From NCBI RefSeq assembly GCF_014645235.1, contig NZ_BMLM01000002.1:728696-792695 (forward strand): a stretch of DNA of 64,000 bases, given 5' to 3'. Below are positions 28,082 to 38,516 of this stretch, one piece after another. The DNA is from Agrococcus terreus. Its GTDB lineage: Bacteria; Actinomycetota; Actinomycetes; Actinomycetales; Microbacteriaceae. The notes under the pieces were generated by a model. That model was not told where the DNA came from, ran no database searches, and saw only the letters and a program-made list of their open reading frames with translations. The position numbers and the translations under genes are program-made. Each line of letters begins with the position of its first letter. The first letter of the stretch is position 1.

Positions 28082-29197
28082 TCAGGCGGCGAAGCTCGTG
28101 CGCAGCAGCCGCCGCAGCGCGCCGTCGCCCTCCGAGAGCGCCGCGCGCTGCCGCTCGGCGCCCGTGCCCTCGCGGCGGATGCGCGCGACGGCGCCGTCGA
28201 CGAGCGCGCGGTCGCCGCTCGCCTCGAGCGCGGGCGCCGCGTGCGCCAGCATCCGCTCGACCACCGTCCACGCGGGCGCCAGCTCGCCGGTCTCGGGATG
28301 CAGCAGGCCGTCGTCGAGGCCGTGCCGGGCGGCGTGCCACACGGCCGCGTCGACGAGCTCGGGCCGCGCGGCCGCCGGCGCGTGCGGGAGCAGGCCCGCG
28401 GCCGCCGCGTCGACGAGCGCACGCGAGAGCAGCGCCGCCGCGACCGCCTCCCCACCGCGCAGCTGCGCGTCGAAGAGCCGCAGCTCGAGCGTGGGGTAGC
28501 GCTCGGCGAGCCGCATCATCCATGCGATCGAGCCGAGGTCGAGCGTCGTGCCGAGCCCGACGAGCGCCCGGATCCGCTCGTCGTAGTCGGCGGCGTCCAG
28601 GAAGTCGGGCGGCACCGACGCGGTGGTGAAGCGGCGTCCGACGATCGTGCGCCAGCTCGCGAAGCCGGTGTCGTGGCCGGCGAAGCAGGGCGAGTTCGCG
28701 GTGAGCGCGAGGAGGGGCGCGAGCCACGGCCGCAGCCCCCGCATCGCCACGACGCCCTCCTCGCGGGAGGCGACGCCCACGTGCACGTGGAGGCCCATGA
28801 TCCGGTGGTCGGCGGCGATCGCGCCGAGCTCGTCGCAGAATCGCTCGTAGCGGTCGCCCTCCGCCACCCGCGAGACGCCCGCGCCGACGGGTGCGCCGAT
28901 GCTCGCGGCGACGAGCCCGCGGCGGTCGGCCGCGCCCGCGAGCGCTGCGCGGAACGCGCCGACGACGCGCGCGGCCGCGTCGCCGTCGGCGAGCACGGGC
29001 GATGAGAACTCGACCTGCGCCCGCAGGAACTCGTGGCCGATCCAGCCGACCGACGCGTCGCCGGGCGCGCCGTCGAGCTCGGCGATCACCTCGTCGGCCA
29101 CGTCGACGGGGGCGAGCGTCTCGGGATCGAGGAGCATGACCTCCTCCTCGATGCCGAAGCTGCGCTGCGCCGTCACGAGGTGCTGGACCATCGTCAT
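28082..29197 (-). CDS. YbdK-like glutamate-cysteine ligase family protein, copy 1
   Basis: A 371-residue carboxylate-amine ligase of the GCS2 family. Hallmarks: FGIEEEVMLLD (metal/substrate glutamates), VQVEFSSP-like AQVEFSSPVL, GLHVHVGVASREEGV, the TGFASWR motif and LELRLFDAQLRGGEA. These soluble enzymes couple ATP to formation of a gamma-glutamyl-type amide bond; the true substrate is unknown and a role in ergothioneine or mycothiol-side thiol metabolism would be speculative. ATG 29197 is preceded by GACGAT and six bases. It follows a homologous gene (29312-30415) after a 63-bp tandem duplication. Confidence 0.9.
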   Translation of the reverse strand: MTMVQHLVTAQRSFGIEEEVMLLDPETLAPVDVADEVIAELDGAPGDASVGWIGHEFLRAQVEFSSPVLADGDAAARVVGAFRAALAGAADRRGLVAASIGAPVGAGVSRVAEGDRYERFCDELGAIAADHRIMGLHVHVGVASREEGVVAMRGLRPWLAPLLALTANSPCFAGHDTGFASWRTIVGRRFTTASVPPDFLDAADYDERIRALVGLGTTLDLGSIAWMMRLAERYPTLELRLFDAQLRGGEAVAAALLSRALVDAAAAGLLPHAPAAARPELVDAAVWHAARHGLDDGLLHPETGELAPAWTVVERMLAHAAPALEASGDRALVDGAVARIRREGTGAERQRAALSEGDGALRRLLRTSFAA

Positions 29198-29217
29198 GCT
29201 CGGATCGTCCCCCAGAT

Positions 29218-29343
29218 CGAGGGCCGCCGCCAGGGGGCACGCCTGCGCCTACGCCGTGAAGGCGCCCCGCAGCAGCGCGCCGAGGGCCGCCGCCAGGGGG
29301 CACGCCTGCGCCTACGCCGTGAAGGCGCCCCGCAGCAGCGCGC
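29218..29343. repeat. 63-bp perfect tandem duplication
   Basis: Positions 29218-29280 and 29281-29343 are identical, base for base; a third copy begins at 29344 and diverges after nine bases. Copy 2 encodes the last residues and TAG stop of the upstream ligase gene; copy 1 repeats that coding end in the intergenic gap. Perfect identity suggests a recent slippage event. Confidence 0.95.
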
Positions 29344-30415
29344 CGAGGGCCGGCAGCCCGTGCGCGAGCGCGGCGCGCTGCCGGTCGGCGCCGGTGCCGT
29401 CGACGCGCACGCGCGCGAGCCACGCGTCGACCCGCGCGAGGTCGCCCGAGGCCGCGAGCGCCGGACGAGCGTGCTCGAGCATCGCGGCCACGACGGTCCA
29501 GGCATCGGCCATCAGCGCCGTGCCCGGGTGGTGCAGCCCGGCGGCCATGCCGTGCTTCGCGGCGTGCCACAGCGCCGCCTCGACGAGCTCGGGAGCGGCG
29601 GATGCGGGCGCGTGCGGCAGCGCGCCGGCCGCCGCGACGTCGACGAGCGCGCGCACGAGGAGCGCGACCGCCACCGACTCGCCGCTCGTGAGCTGCGCAT
29701 CGCACACGCGCACCTCGACGGTCGGGTGGTGCTCGCACAGCCGCATCGACCACCAGAGCGAGGCCCGATCGGTCGTCGTCCCGAGGCCGAGGAGGGCTGC
29801 GGCGCGGCGGTCGTAGTCGGCGGCGTCGGCGAAGGCGGGCGGGGCACCGGCGGTGGTGAGCCGCCGCGCGATGCCCGTGCGCCAGCTCGCGAACCCGGTG
29901 TCGGCGCCGCCGCTGACCGGGCTGCTCGCCGTGAGCGCGAGCAGCGGCGCGAGCCACGGCCGGAGCGCGTTCATGGCGCGCACGCCCTCGTCGCGGGAGG
30001 CGATGCCGACGTGGACGTGGAGGCCCTGCATCCGATGCTCGGGCAGCAGCGCGCCCATGAGCCCCTCGAAGCCCTCGTAGCGCTCGCCCTCGCGCACGCT
30101 CGTCGCGCCCTCGCCGACGGGCGAGCCGACGCTCGCCGCCATCGCGCCGACGCCCTCGGCGGCCGACGCGACTGCCGCGCGGAACCGCCGCAGCGCCGCA
30201 TCCGCCTCCCCCTGGCCCGTGAGCACGGGCGAGGCGAACTCGAGCTGGGCGAGCAGCAGCTCCCGCTCGACGCCCTCGGCGTCGGCGGGCGGGATCGCGG
30301 CGAGCACCCGCTCGGCGACGTCGAGCGGCGCGAGCACGGCGGGGTCGAGGAGCACGATCTCCTCCTCGATGCCGAACGTCCGCAGGCGAGCGCGCGCAGG
30401 CGCCGTCATCGTCAT
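29312..30415 (-). CDS. YbdK-like glutamate-cysteine ligase family protein, copy 2
   Basis: A 367-residue GCS2-family enzyme homologous to its downstream neighbour. The motifs are conserved: FGIEEEIVLLD, AQLEFASPVL, GLHVHVGIASRDEGV, TGFASWRTG and VEVRVCDAQLTSGES. Both copies keep the metal-binding glutamates, so neither looks inactive. The ATG at 30415 is preceded by GACGCT and seven bases, leaderless, and is divergent from ku. The pair arose by tandem gene duplication; different amine or acid partners are possible. Its 3' end lies in a 63-bp duplication. Confidence 0.9.
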   Translation of the reverse strand: MTMTAPARARLRTFGIEEEIVLLDPAVLAPLDVAERVLAAIPPADAEGVERELLLAQLEFASPVLTGQGEADAALRRFRAAVASAAEGVGAMAASVGSPVGEGATSVREGERYEGFEGLMGALLPEHRMQGLHVHVGIASRDEGVRAMNALRPWLAPLLALTASSPVSGGADTGFASWRTGIARRLTTAGAPPAFADAADYDRRAAALLGLGTTTDRASLWWSMRLCEHHPTVEVRVCDAQLTSGESVAVALLVRALVDVAAAGALPHAPASAAPELVEAALWHAAKHGMAAGLHHPGTALMADAWTVVAAMLEHARPALAASGDLARVDAWLARVRVDGTGADRQRAALAHGLPALGALLRGAFTA

Positions 30416-30496
30416 GGGCACGAGCGTCCCAGCCGCATGCGTCGCGAGCCTTGGCATCCCCTGCGTGCTTCCAGGGAGCAGGGGGACACTCGGGCC

Positions 30497-31579
<1,083 letters not shown>

Positions 31580-31580
31580 C

Positions 31581-34208
31581 GTGCCGGCCGCCGAGCGGCT
31601 CGACATCGGCGGCCGCGTCGTGCGGCTGTCGAACCCGGCGAAGGTGCTCTACCCCGAGACGGGGACGACGAAGCGCGACGTCGTCGACTACTACGCGCAG
31701 GTCGCCGATGTGCTCATGGCCCATGCGGCCGGGCGCCCGGTCACGCGCAAGCGCTGGGTCGACGGCGTCGGCACGGAGCGCAAGCCCGGCGCGGTGTTCT
31801 TCCAGAAGCAGCTCGAGCGGGGCGCGCCCGACTGGCTCGAGACCGTCGACATCCAGCACTCGGAGGGCGTGAAGGCGTATCCGCTCGTCTCCGAGCCCGC
31901 GGCGCTGGTCTGGATGGCGAACCTCGCGGCGCTCGAGCTGCACGTGCCGCAGTGGCGGGCAGATGCGGGGTTCGGGGCGAGCATCGACAGCGAGCGGCAG
32001 CACCCCGACCGCCTCGTGCTCGACCTCGACCCCGGCGAGGGCGCCGACATCGACGACTGCGCCGAGGTGGCGCTGTGGGTGCGCGAGGTGCTCATCGACA
32101 TGGGCCTCGACCCGATGCCGCTCACGAGCGGCAGCAAGGGCATCCACCTGTACGCCCGCCTCGACGGCACGCTCACGTCGCGGCAGGTGAGCGACGTCGC
32201 GCACGAGCTCGCGCGCTCGCTGGAGCAGCTGCACCCGGACCGGGTCGTGAGCGAGATGCGCAAGGCGAAGCGCGTCGGCAAGGTGATGCTCGACTGGAGC
32301 CAGAACTCCGCCGCCAAGACCACCGTCGCGCCCTACTCGCTGCGCGGGCGCGTGCGGCCGACCGTCGCGGCGCCGCGCACGTGGGAGGAGATCGAGCACG
32401 GGCACCTCGAGCAGCTCGAGTACCCCGAGGTGCTGCGGCGGCTCGATCGCGACGGCGACCTGCTCGCCGGGCTCGACGAGCAGCTCGATGCGCCGCGGGA
32501 CGCGGCGCCGGCGCGCGGTCGGGCGACGGCATCGGCGGGGCGCGGGAAGGGCGGCACGGCGGCCTCGGCGAAGGGCGGCGCGGACGACCCGGCCCCCGCA
32601 TCCGACCGCCTCTCGAAGTACCGCGAGATGCGCGACCCCGAGCGCACGCCCGAGCCGGTGCCGGCCGAGGCGCCGACGCCGCGCGACGAGTCGACCTTCG
32701 TCGTGCAGGAGCACCACGCGCGCCGCCTGCACTACGACTTCCGGCTCGAGCAGGAGGGCGTGCTCGTCTCGTGGGCGGTGCCGAAGGGGCCGCCCACCAC
32801 CGCGGGCCGCAACCACCTCGCGGTGCAGACCGAGGACCATCCGCTCGAGTACGGCTCGTTCGCGGGCGAGATCCCGAAGGGCGAGTACGGCGCCGGCACC
32901 GTCACGATCTGGGACGAGGGCACCGTCGAGCTCGAGAAGTGGCGCGACGACGAGGTGATCGGCGTGCTGCACGGGCGCGACGACGGCGGGCTCGGCGGCG
33001 AGCCGTACCGCTTCGCGCTCATCCGCACCGACGCCGACAAGCGCCAGTGGCTGCTGCACCGCATGAAGGACCAGCGGAAGGGCGCGTGGTCGCGCGAGGC
33101 GCAGCGGAAGGCGGAGCGGGACGGGGATGCGGGTGCGGGTGCGGGCGCTGGCGCACCGGAGTCGGACTCGAAGGCGGCCGAGGGCGGGAAGCGCAGCTCG
33201 AAGGCGTCGAAGACCGTCGGCTCGCGCGCGACCGCCTCGCGCGCATCCGCCTCCTCCGGCGGCCGCCGCGAGCGCCTCCGTCCGATGCTCGCCTCGCCCG
33301 GCGAGCCGCGCGACCTCGACGACGAGCGGGAGTGGTCGCTCGAGGTGAAGTGGGATGGCTGGCGCGTGCTCGTGGAGGTCGACCACGGCGAGGTGCGGCT
33401 GCTGAGCCGCTCGGGCGGCGACCTCTCGGGCTCGTTCCCCGAGCTGCTCGAGCCGATCGCGAGCGCCGTGCGCACGGGGCAGGCGGTGCTCGACGGCGAG
33501 GTCGTCGTGCTGGGGATGGAGGGCGCCTCCGACTTCGGCGCGCTCCAGGCGCGGGCCGGGCTCACGGGCCGGGAGGCGCGCGCGGCGGCGAAGCGCTCTC
33601 CCGTGACGCTCCTGCTGTTCGACCTGCTCGAGGTGAACGGCGAGCGCATCCTCGACGTGCCGCTCGACGACCGGCACGGGCGCCTCGACGCGCTCGTCGC
33701 GACCTCGCGGCGCGTGCGCATCTCGAGGCCGCTGCGCGGCTCGCTGCAGCACGTGCTCGACGTGACGCGCGAGCGGGGGCTGGAGGGCGTCATCGCCAAG
33801 CGGCGCGACAGCCGCTACCGGCCGGGCGCGCGCTCGAGCGACTGGCTCAAGCTCAAGCACCAGCAGATGCGCGAGGTGGTCGTGGTCGGCTGGCTCGAGG
33901 GCAAGGGCGGGCTCGCCGGCACCGTGGGCTCGCTCGTGCTCGCGCGGCCGGAGGGGCGGAGGCTGCGCTACATCGGCCGGGTCGGCACGGGATTCAGCGG
34001 CGCCGAGCGCGACCGGCTGCGGGATGCGCTGCGGCCACGGCGCACGGCGCCCGCGATCGACGACGTGCCCGCCGACGTGCGGAAGCGCATCCGCTGGGTG
34101 CGCTCGGCCGTGGCCGAGGTGGAGCACTCGGAGGAGACCGCGTCGGGCGCGCTCCGCCACCCCGTGTGGCGCGGTCTCCGGCACGACAAGCGCGTGAGCG
34201 ACCTGTAG
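31581..34208 (+). CDS. ligD: LigD, multidomain ATP-dependent DNA ligase
   Basis: An 875-residue NHEJ ligase in polymerase-phosphoesterase-ligase order, as in mycobacteria. Polymerase domain (about 1-300) with VLDLDPGEGA metal site (about 147) and TSGSKGIHLYARL. Phosphoesterase domain (about 365-520) with FVVQEHHARRLHYDFRLE and GEIPKGEYGAGTV. Ligase domain (about 565-875) with the adenylated lysine in EVKWDGWR (K590), DGEVVVL and SSDWLKLKHQQ. Linkers between domains are Ala/Ser/Lys-rich. Start is the GTG at 31581, one base after the ku stop, so the two are coexpressed. It fills, trims and seals ends held by Ku. Confidence 0.96.
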   Translation: MPAAERLDIGGRVVRLSNPAKVLYPETGTTKRDVVDYYAQVADVLMAHAAGRPVTRKRWVDGVGTERKPGAVFFQKQLERGAPDWLETVDIQHSEGVKAYPLVSEPAALVWMANLAALELHVPQWRADAGFGASIDSERQHPDRLVLDLDPGEGADIDDCAEVALWVREVLIDMGLDPMPLTSGSKGIHLYARLDGTLTSRQVSDVAHELARSLEQLHPDRVVSEMRKAKRVGKVMLDWSQNSAAKTTVAPYSLRGRVRPTVAAPRTWEEIEHGHLEQLEYPEVLRRLDRDGDLLAGLDEQLDAPRDAAPARGRATASAGRGKGGTAASAKGGADDPAPASDRLSKYREMRDPERTPEPVPAEAPTPRDESTFVVQEHHARRLHYDFRLEQEGVLVSWAVPKGPPTTAGRNHLAVQTEDHPLEYGSFAGEIPKGEYGAGTVTIWDEGTVELEKWRDDEVIGVLHGRDDGGLGGEPYRFALIRTDADKRQWLLHRMKDQRKGAWSREAQRKAERDGDAGAGAGAGAPESDSKAAEGGKRSSKASKTVGSRATASRASASSGGRRERLRPMLASPGEPRDLDDEREWSLEVKWDGWRVLVEVDHGEVRLLSRSGGDLSGSFPELLEPIASAVRTGQAVLDGEVVVLGMEGASDFGALQARAGLTGREARAAAKRSPVTLLLFDLLEVNGERILDVPLDDRHGRLDALVATSRRVRISRPLRGSLQHVLDVTRERGLEGVIAKRRDSRYRPGARSSDWLKLKHQQMREVVVVGWLEGKGGLAGTVGSLVLARPEGRRLRYIGRVGTGFSGAERDRLRDALRPRRTAPAIDDVPADVRKRIRWVRSAVAEVEHSEETASGALRHPVWRGLRHDKRVSDL

Positions 34209-34375
34209 CCCCACCCGCTGGTCTCTTCGCTGGTCGAGGACCTGCCGCCGCCCCACCCGCTGGTCTCTTCGCTGGTCGAGGAGCTGCCGCCGCCCCACCC
34301 GCTGGTCGAGGAGCGGCCGCCACCCCACCCGCTGGTCGAGGAGCGCCCGGCCTCCTCGACCAGCGGAGGGGTGGG
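34209..34375. repeat. Tandem repeat array with terminal inverted copy
   Basis: Two 42-bp units (34209-34250, 34251-34292) sharing CCCCACCCGCTGGTC and GCTGGTCGAGGA, then two 30-bp units (34293-34322, 34323-34352) that lack the central TCTCTTCGCTGGTC, then an inverted copy (about 34351-34375) able to pair with the last unit. It fills the gap between the convergent ligD and DinB-like genes, so the inverted end may act as a terminator. Confidence 0.9.
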
Positions 34376-34380
34376 AGACG

Positions 34381-34899
34381 TCAGCGCGCGACGTCGTGCA
34401 CGTGGTGCTCGAGGTCGTGGAGCGCGTAGACGAGCAGCGTCTCCACGGTGAAGACCGACCCGTTCGAGCGGCGGCCGGGGCGCTGCAGCGCATGCGTCGG
34501 CACCGCCTCCGCCTCCTCCGCGAACGCGGCGGCCGCGAGGTCGAGCTCGACGGCGACCCGTTCCGGATCCTGCGTGGCGTAGCCGCCCTCGACGGCCGCG
34601 GCGTCCTGGTCCCAGTTCGCGAACTCCGGGTCGTCCTCGGTGAGCAGCTGGTCGAGCCGCGCGTGCATGACGCGGCAGACGTCGCGCATGTGCGCGCCGT
34701 ACTCGAGCGGCGACCACGTCGCGTCGTCGGGCCGCTCGGCGACGCCCTCGCCGTGCAGGCGCGCGTGCATCGCCGCGGCGGCGGCGCGGATGCGGCCGCC
34801 CACCTCGTGCGGCTCGACGAGCGACGGGTCGAACCCGCACTCGGGGCACCGCTCGCGCAGCACCCAGGTCCAGTCCTTCGTGTCGGGCTCGATCGGCAT
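34381..34899 (-). CDS. DinB-like four-helix protein
   Basis: A 172-residue protein of the DinB/YfiT-like four-helix fold. Candidate metal-binding histidines are in WSPLEYGAHMRDVCRVMHARL and the C-terminal LHDLEHHVHDV. A Cys pair in RERCPECGF near the N-terminus is unusual for the family. Related actinobacterial enzymes use mycothiol as cofactor; the reaction here is unknown. The ATG at 34899 is preceded by GATGCT and six bases. Convergent with ligD over a repeat array. Confidence 0.75.
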   Translation of the reverse strand: MPIEPDTKDWTWVLRERCPECGFDPSLVEPHEVGGRIRAAAAAMHARLHGEGVAERPDDATWSPLEYGAHMRDVCRVMHARLDQLLTEDDPEFANWDQDAAAVEGGYATQDPERVAVELDLAAAAFAEEAEAVPTHALQRPGRRSNGSVFTVETLLVYALHDLEHHVHDVAR

Positions 34900-35011
34900 G
34901 CTGCGAGCATCCCACCTCGGCTCGGGCGGCGCGCGGATCATCCTCCGGGATGACGCCCGCGCGACCAGGGGCGGACGCGGCCGCGGGGCCTGGATCCATA
35001 GCGTCGGAGGC

Positions 35012-35236
35012 ATGGAGAGGGACGTCATGCTCATCGTCGACCTGCTGGAGCAGGTGGCGCTCACCGGCCTCGCGGGGCTCGCGATCGCGGCGGCCACCGT
35101 CGTGTCGATCGGCACCGTCGTGCTCGGCCTCGTCGCGCTCGCCGGCGAGCTCGCCGCCCGCCGCACCGCCCGCGCCGGCCGCCGCCCGATGCCCGCCGCC
35201 GCGCCGGGCATCCGCCCCGCGCCCGCCGCCTCCTGA
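35012..35236 (+). CDS. Small single-span hydrophobic protein
   Basis: A 74-residue protein: short acidic N-terminus, one long hydrophobic stretch (about residues 12-46, GLAIAAATVVSIGTVVLGLV), then a basic Arg/Pro/Ala tail. No family is recognised. It is supported by TAGCGT exactly seven bases before the ATG at 35012, the same -10 sequence and spacing as other leaderless genes here, and by strongly biased codons. Divergent from the DinB-like gene. It may be a membrane-associated small protein; function unknown. Confidence 0.6.
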   Translation: MERDVMLIVDLLEQVALTGLAGLAIAAATVVSIGTVVLGLVALAGELAARRTARAGRRPMPAAAPGIRPAPAAS

Positions 35237-35247
35237 CCCCCGCGCCC

Positions 35248-35320
35248 CTGGTCTCAACCGGCCTATTGGTAGGGCATCGCGCTCAGCTCGATGCCCTACC
35301 AGGGAGCCGGTTGAGACCAG
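35248..35320. terminator. Two-stem palindrome before paaJ
   Basis: Outer stem CTGGTCTCAACCGGC (35248-35262) with 35306-35320, 15 perfect pairs; inner stem TGGTAGGGCATCG (35267-35279) with 35289-35301, 13 perfect pairs. It follows the stop of the small membrane protein by 12 bases and would insulate the paaJ promoter from upstream transcription. Confidence 0.75.
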
Positions 35321-35345
35321 GCGGGCCCCGGCGTGCGCGCGCGTG

Positions 35346-35394
35346 TTGCGGCTCGCCTCCGACCCGGCCTACAGTGTTCCTGAACGATCGGTCA
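35346..35394 (+). promoter_or_regulatory. paaJ promoter with PaaR-type operator
   Basis: TTGCGG (35346-35351), an 18-base gap and TACAGT (35370-35375), followed by the palindrome TGAACGATCGGTCA (35381-35394) at the expected transcription start. The palindrome plus the adjoining CTAATTC nearly repeats the sequence at the paaA promoter (44850-44874), which suggests a shared TetR-type repressor released by phenylacetyl-CoA. Confidence 0.8.
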
Positions 35395-35434
35395 CTAATT
35401 CGGCCGACGGCACGACGACGGAGTCAGGAGTCCC

Positions 35435-36619
<1,185 letters not shown>

Positions 36620-36636
36620 GCCCCCGCCCCCGCATC

Positions 36637-36699
36637 CTCAACCGGTTCTGTGGTCAGCCGAGGGCACTATCCCCTCGGCCGACCACTGGCCCGGTCGAG
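36637..36699. repeat. Imperfect palindrome between paaJ and paaF
   Basis: Arms 36637-36664 and 36672-36699, 23 of 28 matches, loop of seven bases. The sequence is a variant of the palindrome at 40584-40646 (shared CGACCGG, GGTCGGCCGAGG). In this position it would attenuate paaF-paaH-paaZ relative to paaJ or stabilise the paaJ message. Confidence 0.75.
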
Positions 36700-36716
36700 A
36701 TCCACGGAGGGGCACG

Positions 36717-37466
36717 ATGAGCGAGACGCTGCGCATCGAGGAGCGCGACAGCCACGTGCTGGCCGTGCTCGACCGTCCCGAGAAGCGCAACGCCATCGAC
36801 CAGGAGACGGTGGATGCGCTGCACCGGCTCTGCGCGCGCCTCGAGGTCGAGCGGCGCACGCTGATCCTCGCCGGGACGGGCGGCTCGTTCGCCGCGGGCG
36901 CCGACATCGCGCAGCTCCGCGAGCGCCGCGCCGCCGACGCGCTCGCCGGCATCAACACCCGCTGCTTCCAGCGCATCCGCGCCCTGCCGATGCCGGTGAT
37001 CGCCGTGCTCGACGGCTACGCGCTCGGCGGCGGCGCCGAGCTCGCGTACGCCGCCGACATCCGGATCGGCACGCCCACGCTGCAGATCGGCAACCCCGAG
37101 ACGGGGCTCGGCATCATCGCCGCCGCGGGCGCCACCTGGCGCCTGCAGGAGATCGTCGGCGACGCGCTCGCGAGCGAGCTGCTGCTCACCGGCCGTGTGC
37201 TCGGCGCCGACGAGGCCCTCGCCGCCGGGCTCGTCTCGGCCGTGCTCGAGCCGGAGGCCGCGCTCGCGCGGGCGGTCGAGCTCGCCGACCGCATCGCGCG
37301 GCTCGACCCGGCCGCCACGCAGGCGACGAAGCGGATGCTGCTCGCGCCCCGCGCCGCGCATCCGGAGGCCGACCTCGCCGAGCAGGCGGTGCTGTTCGAG
37401 AGCCCCGAGAAGGAGCGGCGGATGACCGCGTTCCTCGAGCGTCGATCGAAGCGGGAGCAGGCATGA
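36717..37466 (+). CDS. paaF: Enoyl-CoA hydratase (PaaF-like)
   Basis: A 249-residue crotonase-fold enzyme. The oxyanion-hole segments are GGSFAAGADIAQL and DGYALGGGAELAYA; catalytic glutamates are in the latter and in GNPETGLGI. It hydrates 2,3-dehydroadipyl-CoA to 3-hydroxyadipyl-CoA before PaaH. ATG 36717 follows GGAGG with eight bases between. Its stop codon overlaps the ATG of paaH, so translation is coupled. Assignment to PaaF instead of another hydratase rests on operon context. Confidence 0.87.
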   Translation: MSETLRIEERDSHVLAVLDRPEKRNAIDQETVDALHRLCARLEVERRTLILAGTGGSFAAGADIAQLRERRAADALAGINTRCFQRIRALPMPVIAVLDGYALGGGAELAYAADIRIGTPTLQIGNPETGLGIIAAAGATWRLQEIVGDALASELLLTGRVLGADEALAAGLVSAVLEPEAALARAVELADRIARLDPAATQATKRMLLAPRAAHPEADLAEQAVLFESPEKERRMTAFLERRSKREQA

Positions 37467-38347
37467 GCGACAGCATCGACACCACCGACGCCGAGGTCGG
37501 CGCGGGCGCCCCGGAGCGCGTGGGCGTGCTGGGCGGCGGCCGCATGGGCGCCGGCATCGCGCACGCGTTCGTGCTCGCCGGCAGCCAGGTGGTCGTCGTC
37601 GAGCGCGACGCCGCCGCCGCCGCGAGCGCGCTCGAGCGGGTGCGCGAGAGCCTCCGCCGCAGCGTCGAGCGCGGCTGGGCCGAGCCGCTCGATGAGCTCG
37701 AGGGCCGCCTGACGACCGCGACCGACATGGCCGCCTTCGCGGGCTGCGGCCTCGTCGTCGAGGCGGTGCCCGAGGACGAGGCGCTCAAGGCGGATGCGCT
37801 CGCGCGCGTCGAGGCGGTGCTGGCGCCGACCGCGTCCCTCGCGAGCAACACCTCGTCCATCTCGATCACGCGCCTCGCGGCGGGCCTGGCGCGACCGGGC
37901 CGCTTCGTGGGCCTCCACTTCTTCAACCCGGTGCCGGCATCCGGCCTGGTCGAGATCGTGCTCGGCGAGGAGACCGGCGGCGACCTCGCGAACGCCGCGC
38001 GCGCCTGGGTCGAGGCGATCGGCAAGGTGCCCGTGACCGTGCACGACGCCCCGGGCTTCGCGTCGTCGCGGCTGGGCGTCGCGATCGGGCTCGAGGCGAT
38101 CCGGATGGTCGAGGAGGGCGTCGCGAGCCCCGGCGACATCGATGCCGCGATGGAGCTCGGCTACAAGCACCCGATGGGCCCGCTGCGGCTCACCGACGTG
38201 GTGGGGCTCGACGTGCGCCTCGGCATCGCCGAGCAGCTCGAGCGCGACCTCGGGCCACGGTTCGCGCCGCCGGCGCTGCTGCGGCAGATGGTCGCGGAGG
38301 GCCGGCTCGGCCGGAAGGCCGGCCGAGGGTTCTACGACTGGGACTGA
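37463..38347 (+). CDS. paaH: 3-hydroxyacyl-CoA dehydrogenase (PaaH-like)
   Basis: A 294-residue NAD-dependent dehydrogenase that oxidises 3-hydroxyadipyl-CoA to 3-oxoadipyl-CoA. The Rossmann motif is VGVLGGGRMGAGIAHA (about 20-35). The catalytic His-Glu pair is in GLHFFNPVPASGLVE, and ASNTSSISI and DAPGFASSRLG are family signatures; the C-terminal helical domain ends GRKAGRGFYDWD. ATG 37463 overlaps the paaF stop. Length is that of the single-domain enzyme, not the roughly double-length E. coli PaaH. Confidence 0.92.
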   Translation: MSDSIDTTDAEVGAGAPERVGVLGGGRMGAGIAHAFVLAGSQVVVVERDAAAAASALERVRESLRRSVERGWAEPLDELEGRLTTATDMAAFAGCGLVVEAVPEDEALKADALARVEAVLAPTASLASNTSSISITRLAAGLARPGRFVGLHFFNPVPASGLVEIVLGEETGGDLANAARAWVEAIGKVPVTVHDAPGFASSRLGVAIGLEAIRMVEEGVASPGDIDAAMELGYKHPMGPLRLTDVVGLDVRLGIAEQLERDLGPRFAPPALLRQMVAEGRLGRKAGRGFYDWD

Positions 38348-38405
38348 CCGCCCGCCCGTCGCCGACGCACGCTTGCCCGCGCCGCACGCGCACCACAGCA
38401 TCCAT

Positions 38406-38461
38406 CGAACTTCCCCGAATACCCCCTTTCGGGCTGAAACGTACGGATTCAGGGAAGTTCG
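38406..38461. repeat. CTTCCCGAAT palindrome upstream of paaZ
   Basis: Arms CGAACTTCCCCGAAT (38406-38420) and 38447-38461, 14 of 15 pairs, with a 26-base loop holding CCCCCTTTCGGG. It lies in the 169-bp gap between paaH and paaZ. A stronger relative with the same core stands before paaB (45918-45973), so this is a repeat shared by two paa units. Confidence 0.75.
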
Positions 38462-38516
38462 GCGAACAGACCGACACCGACACGACACGACCGCGAGAGC
38501 GAAGAGAGGGACGACG

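Noticed and set aside
24457-28455. Very long open frame on the minus strand opposite the STAND genes, and similar long frames opposite many other genes
   Set aside because: Products are Arg/Ala/His/Pro-rich without domains or start signals; they are shadows caused by G/C-biased third positions of the real genes. Only the last part overlaps the true YbdK-like gene, which is in another frame.
34640-35011. Longer version of the small membrane protein starting upstream of 35012
   Set aside because: The upstream frame overlaps the DinB-like gene antisense and its product is unlike coding sequence; the leaderless -10 fixes the start at 35012.
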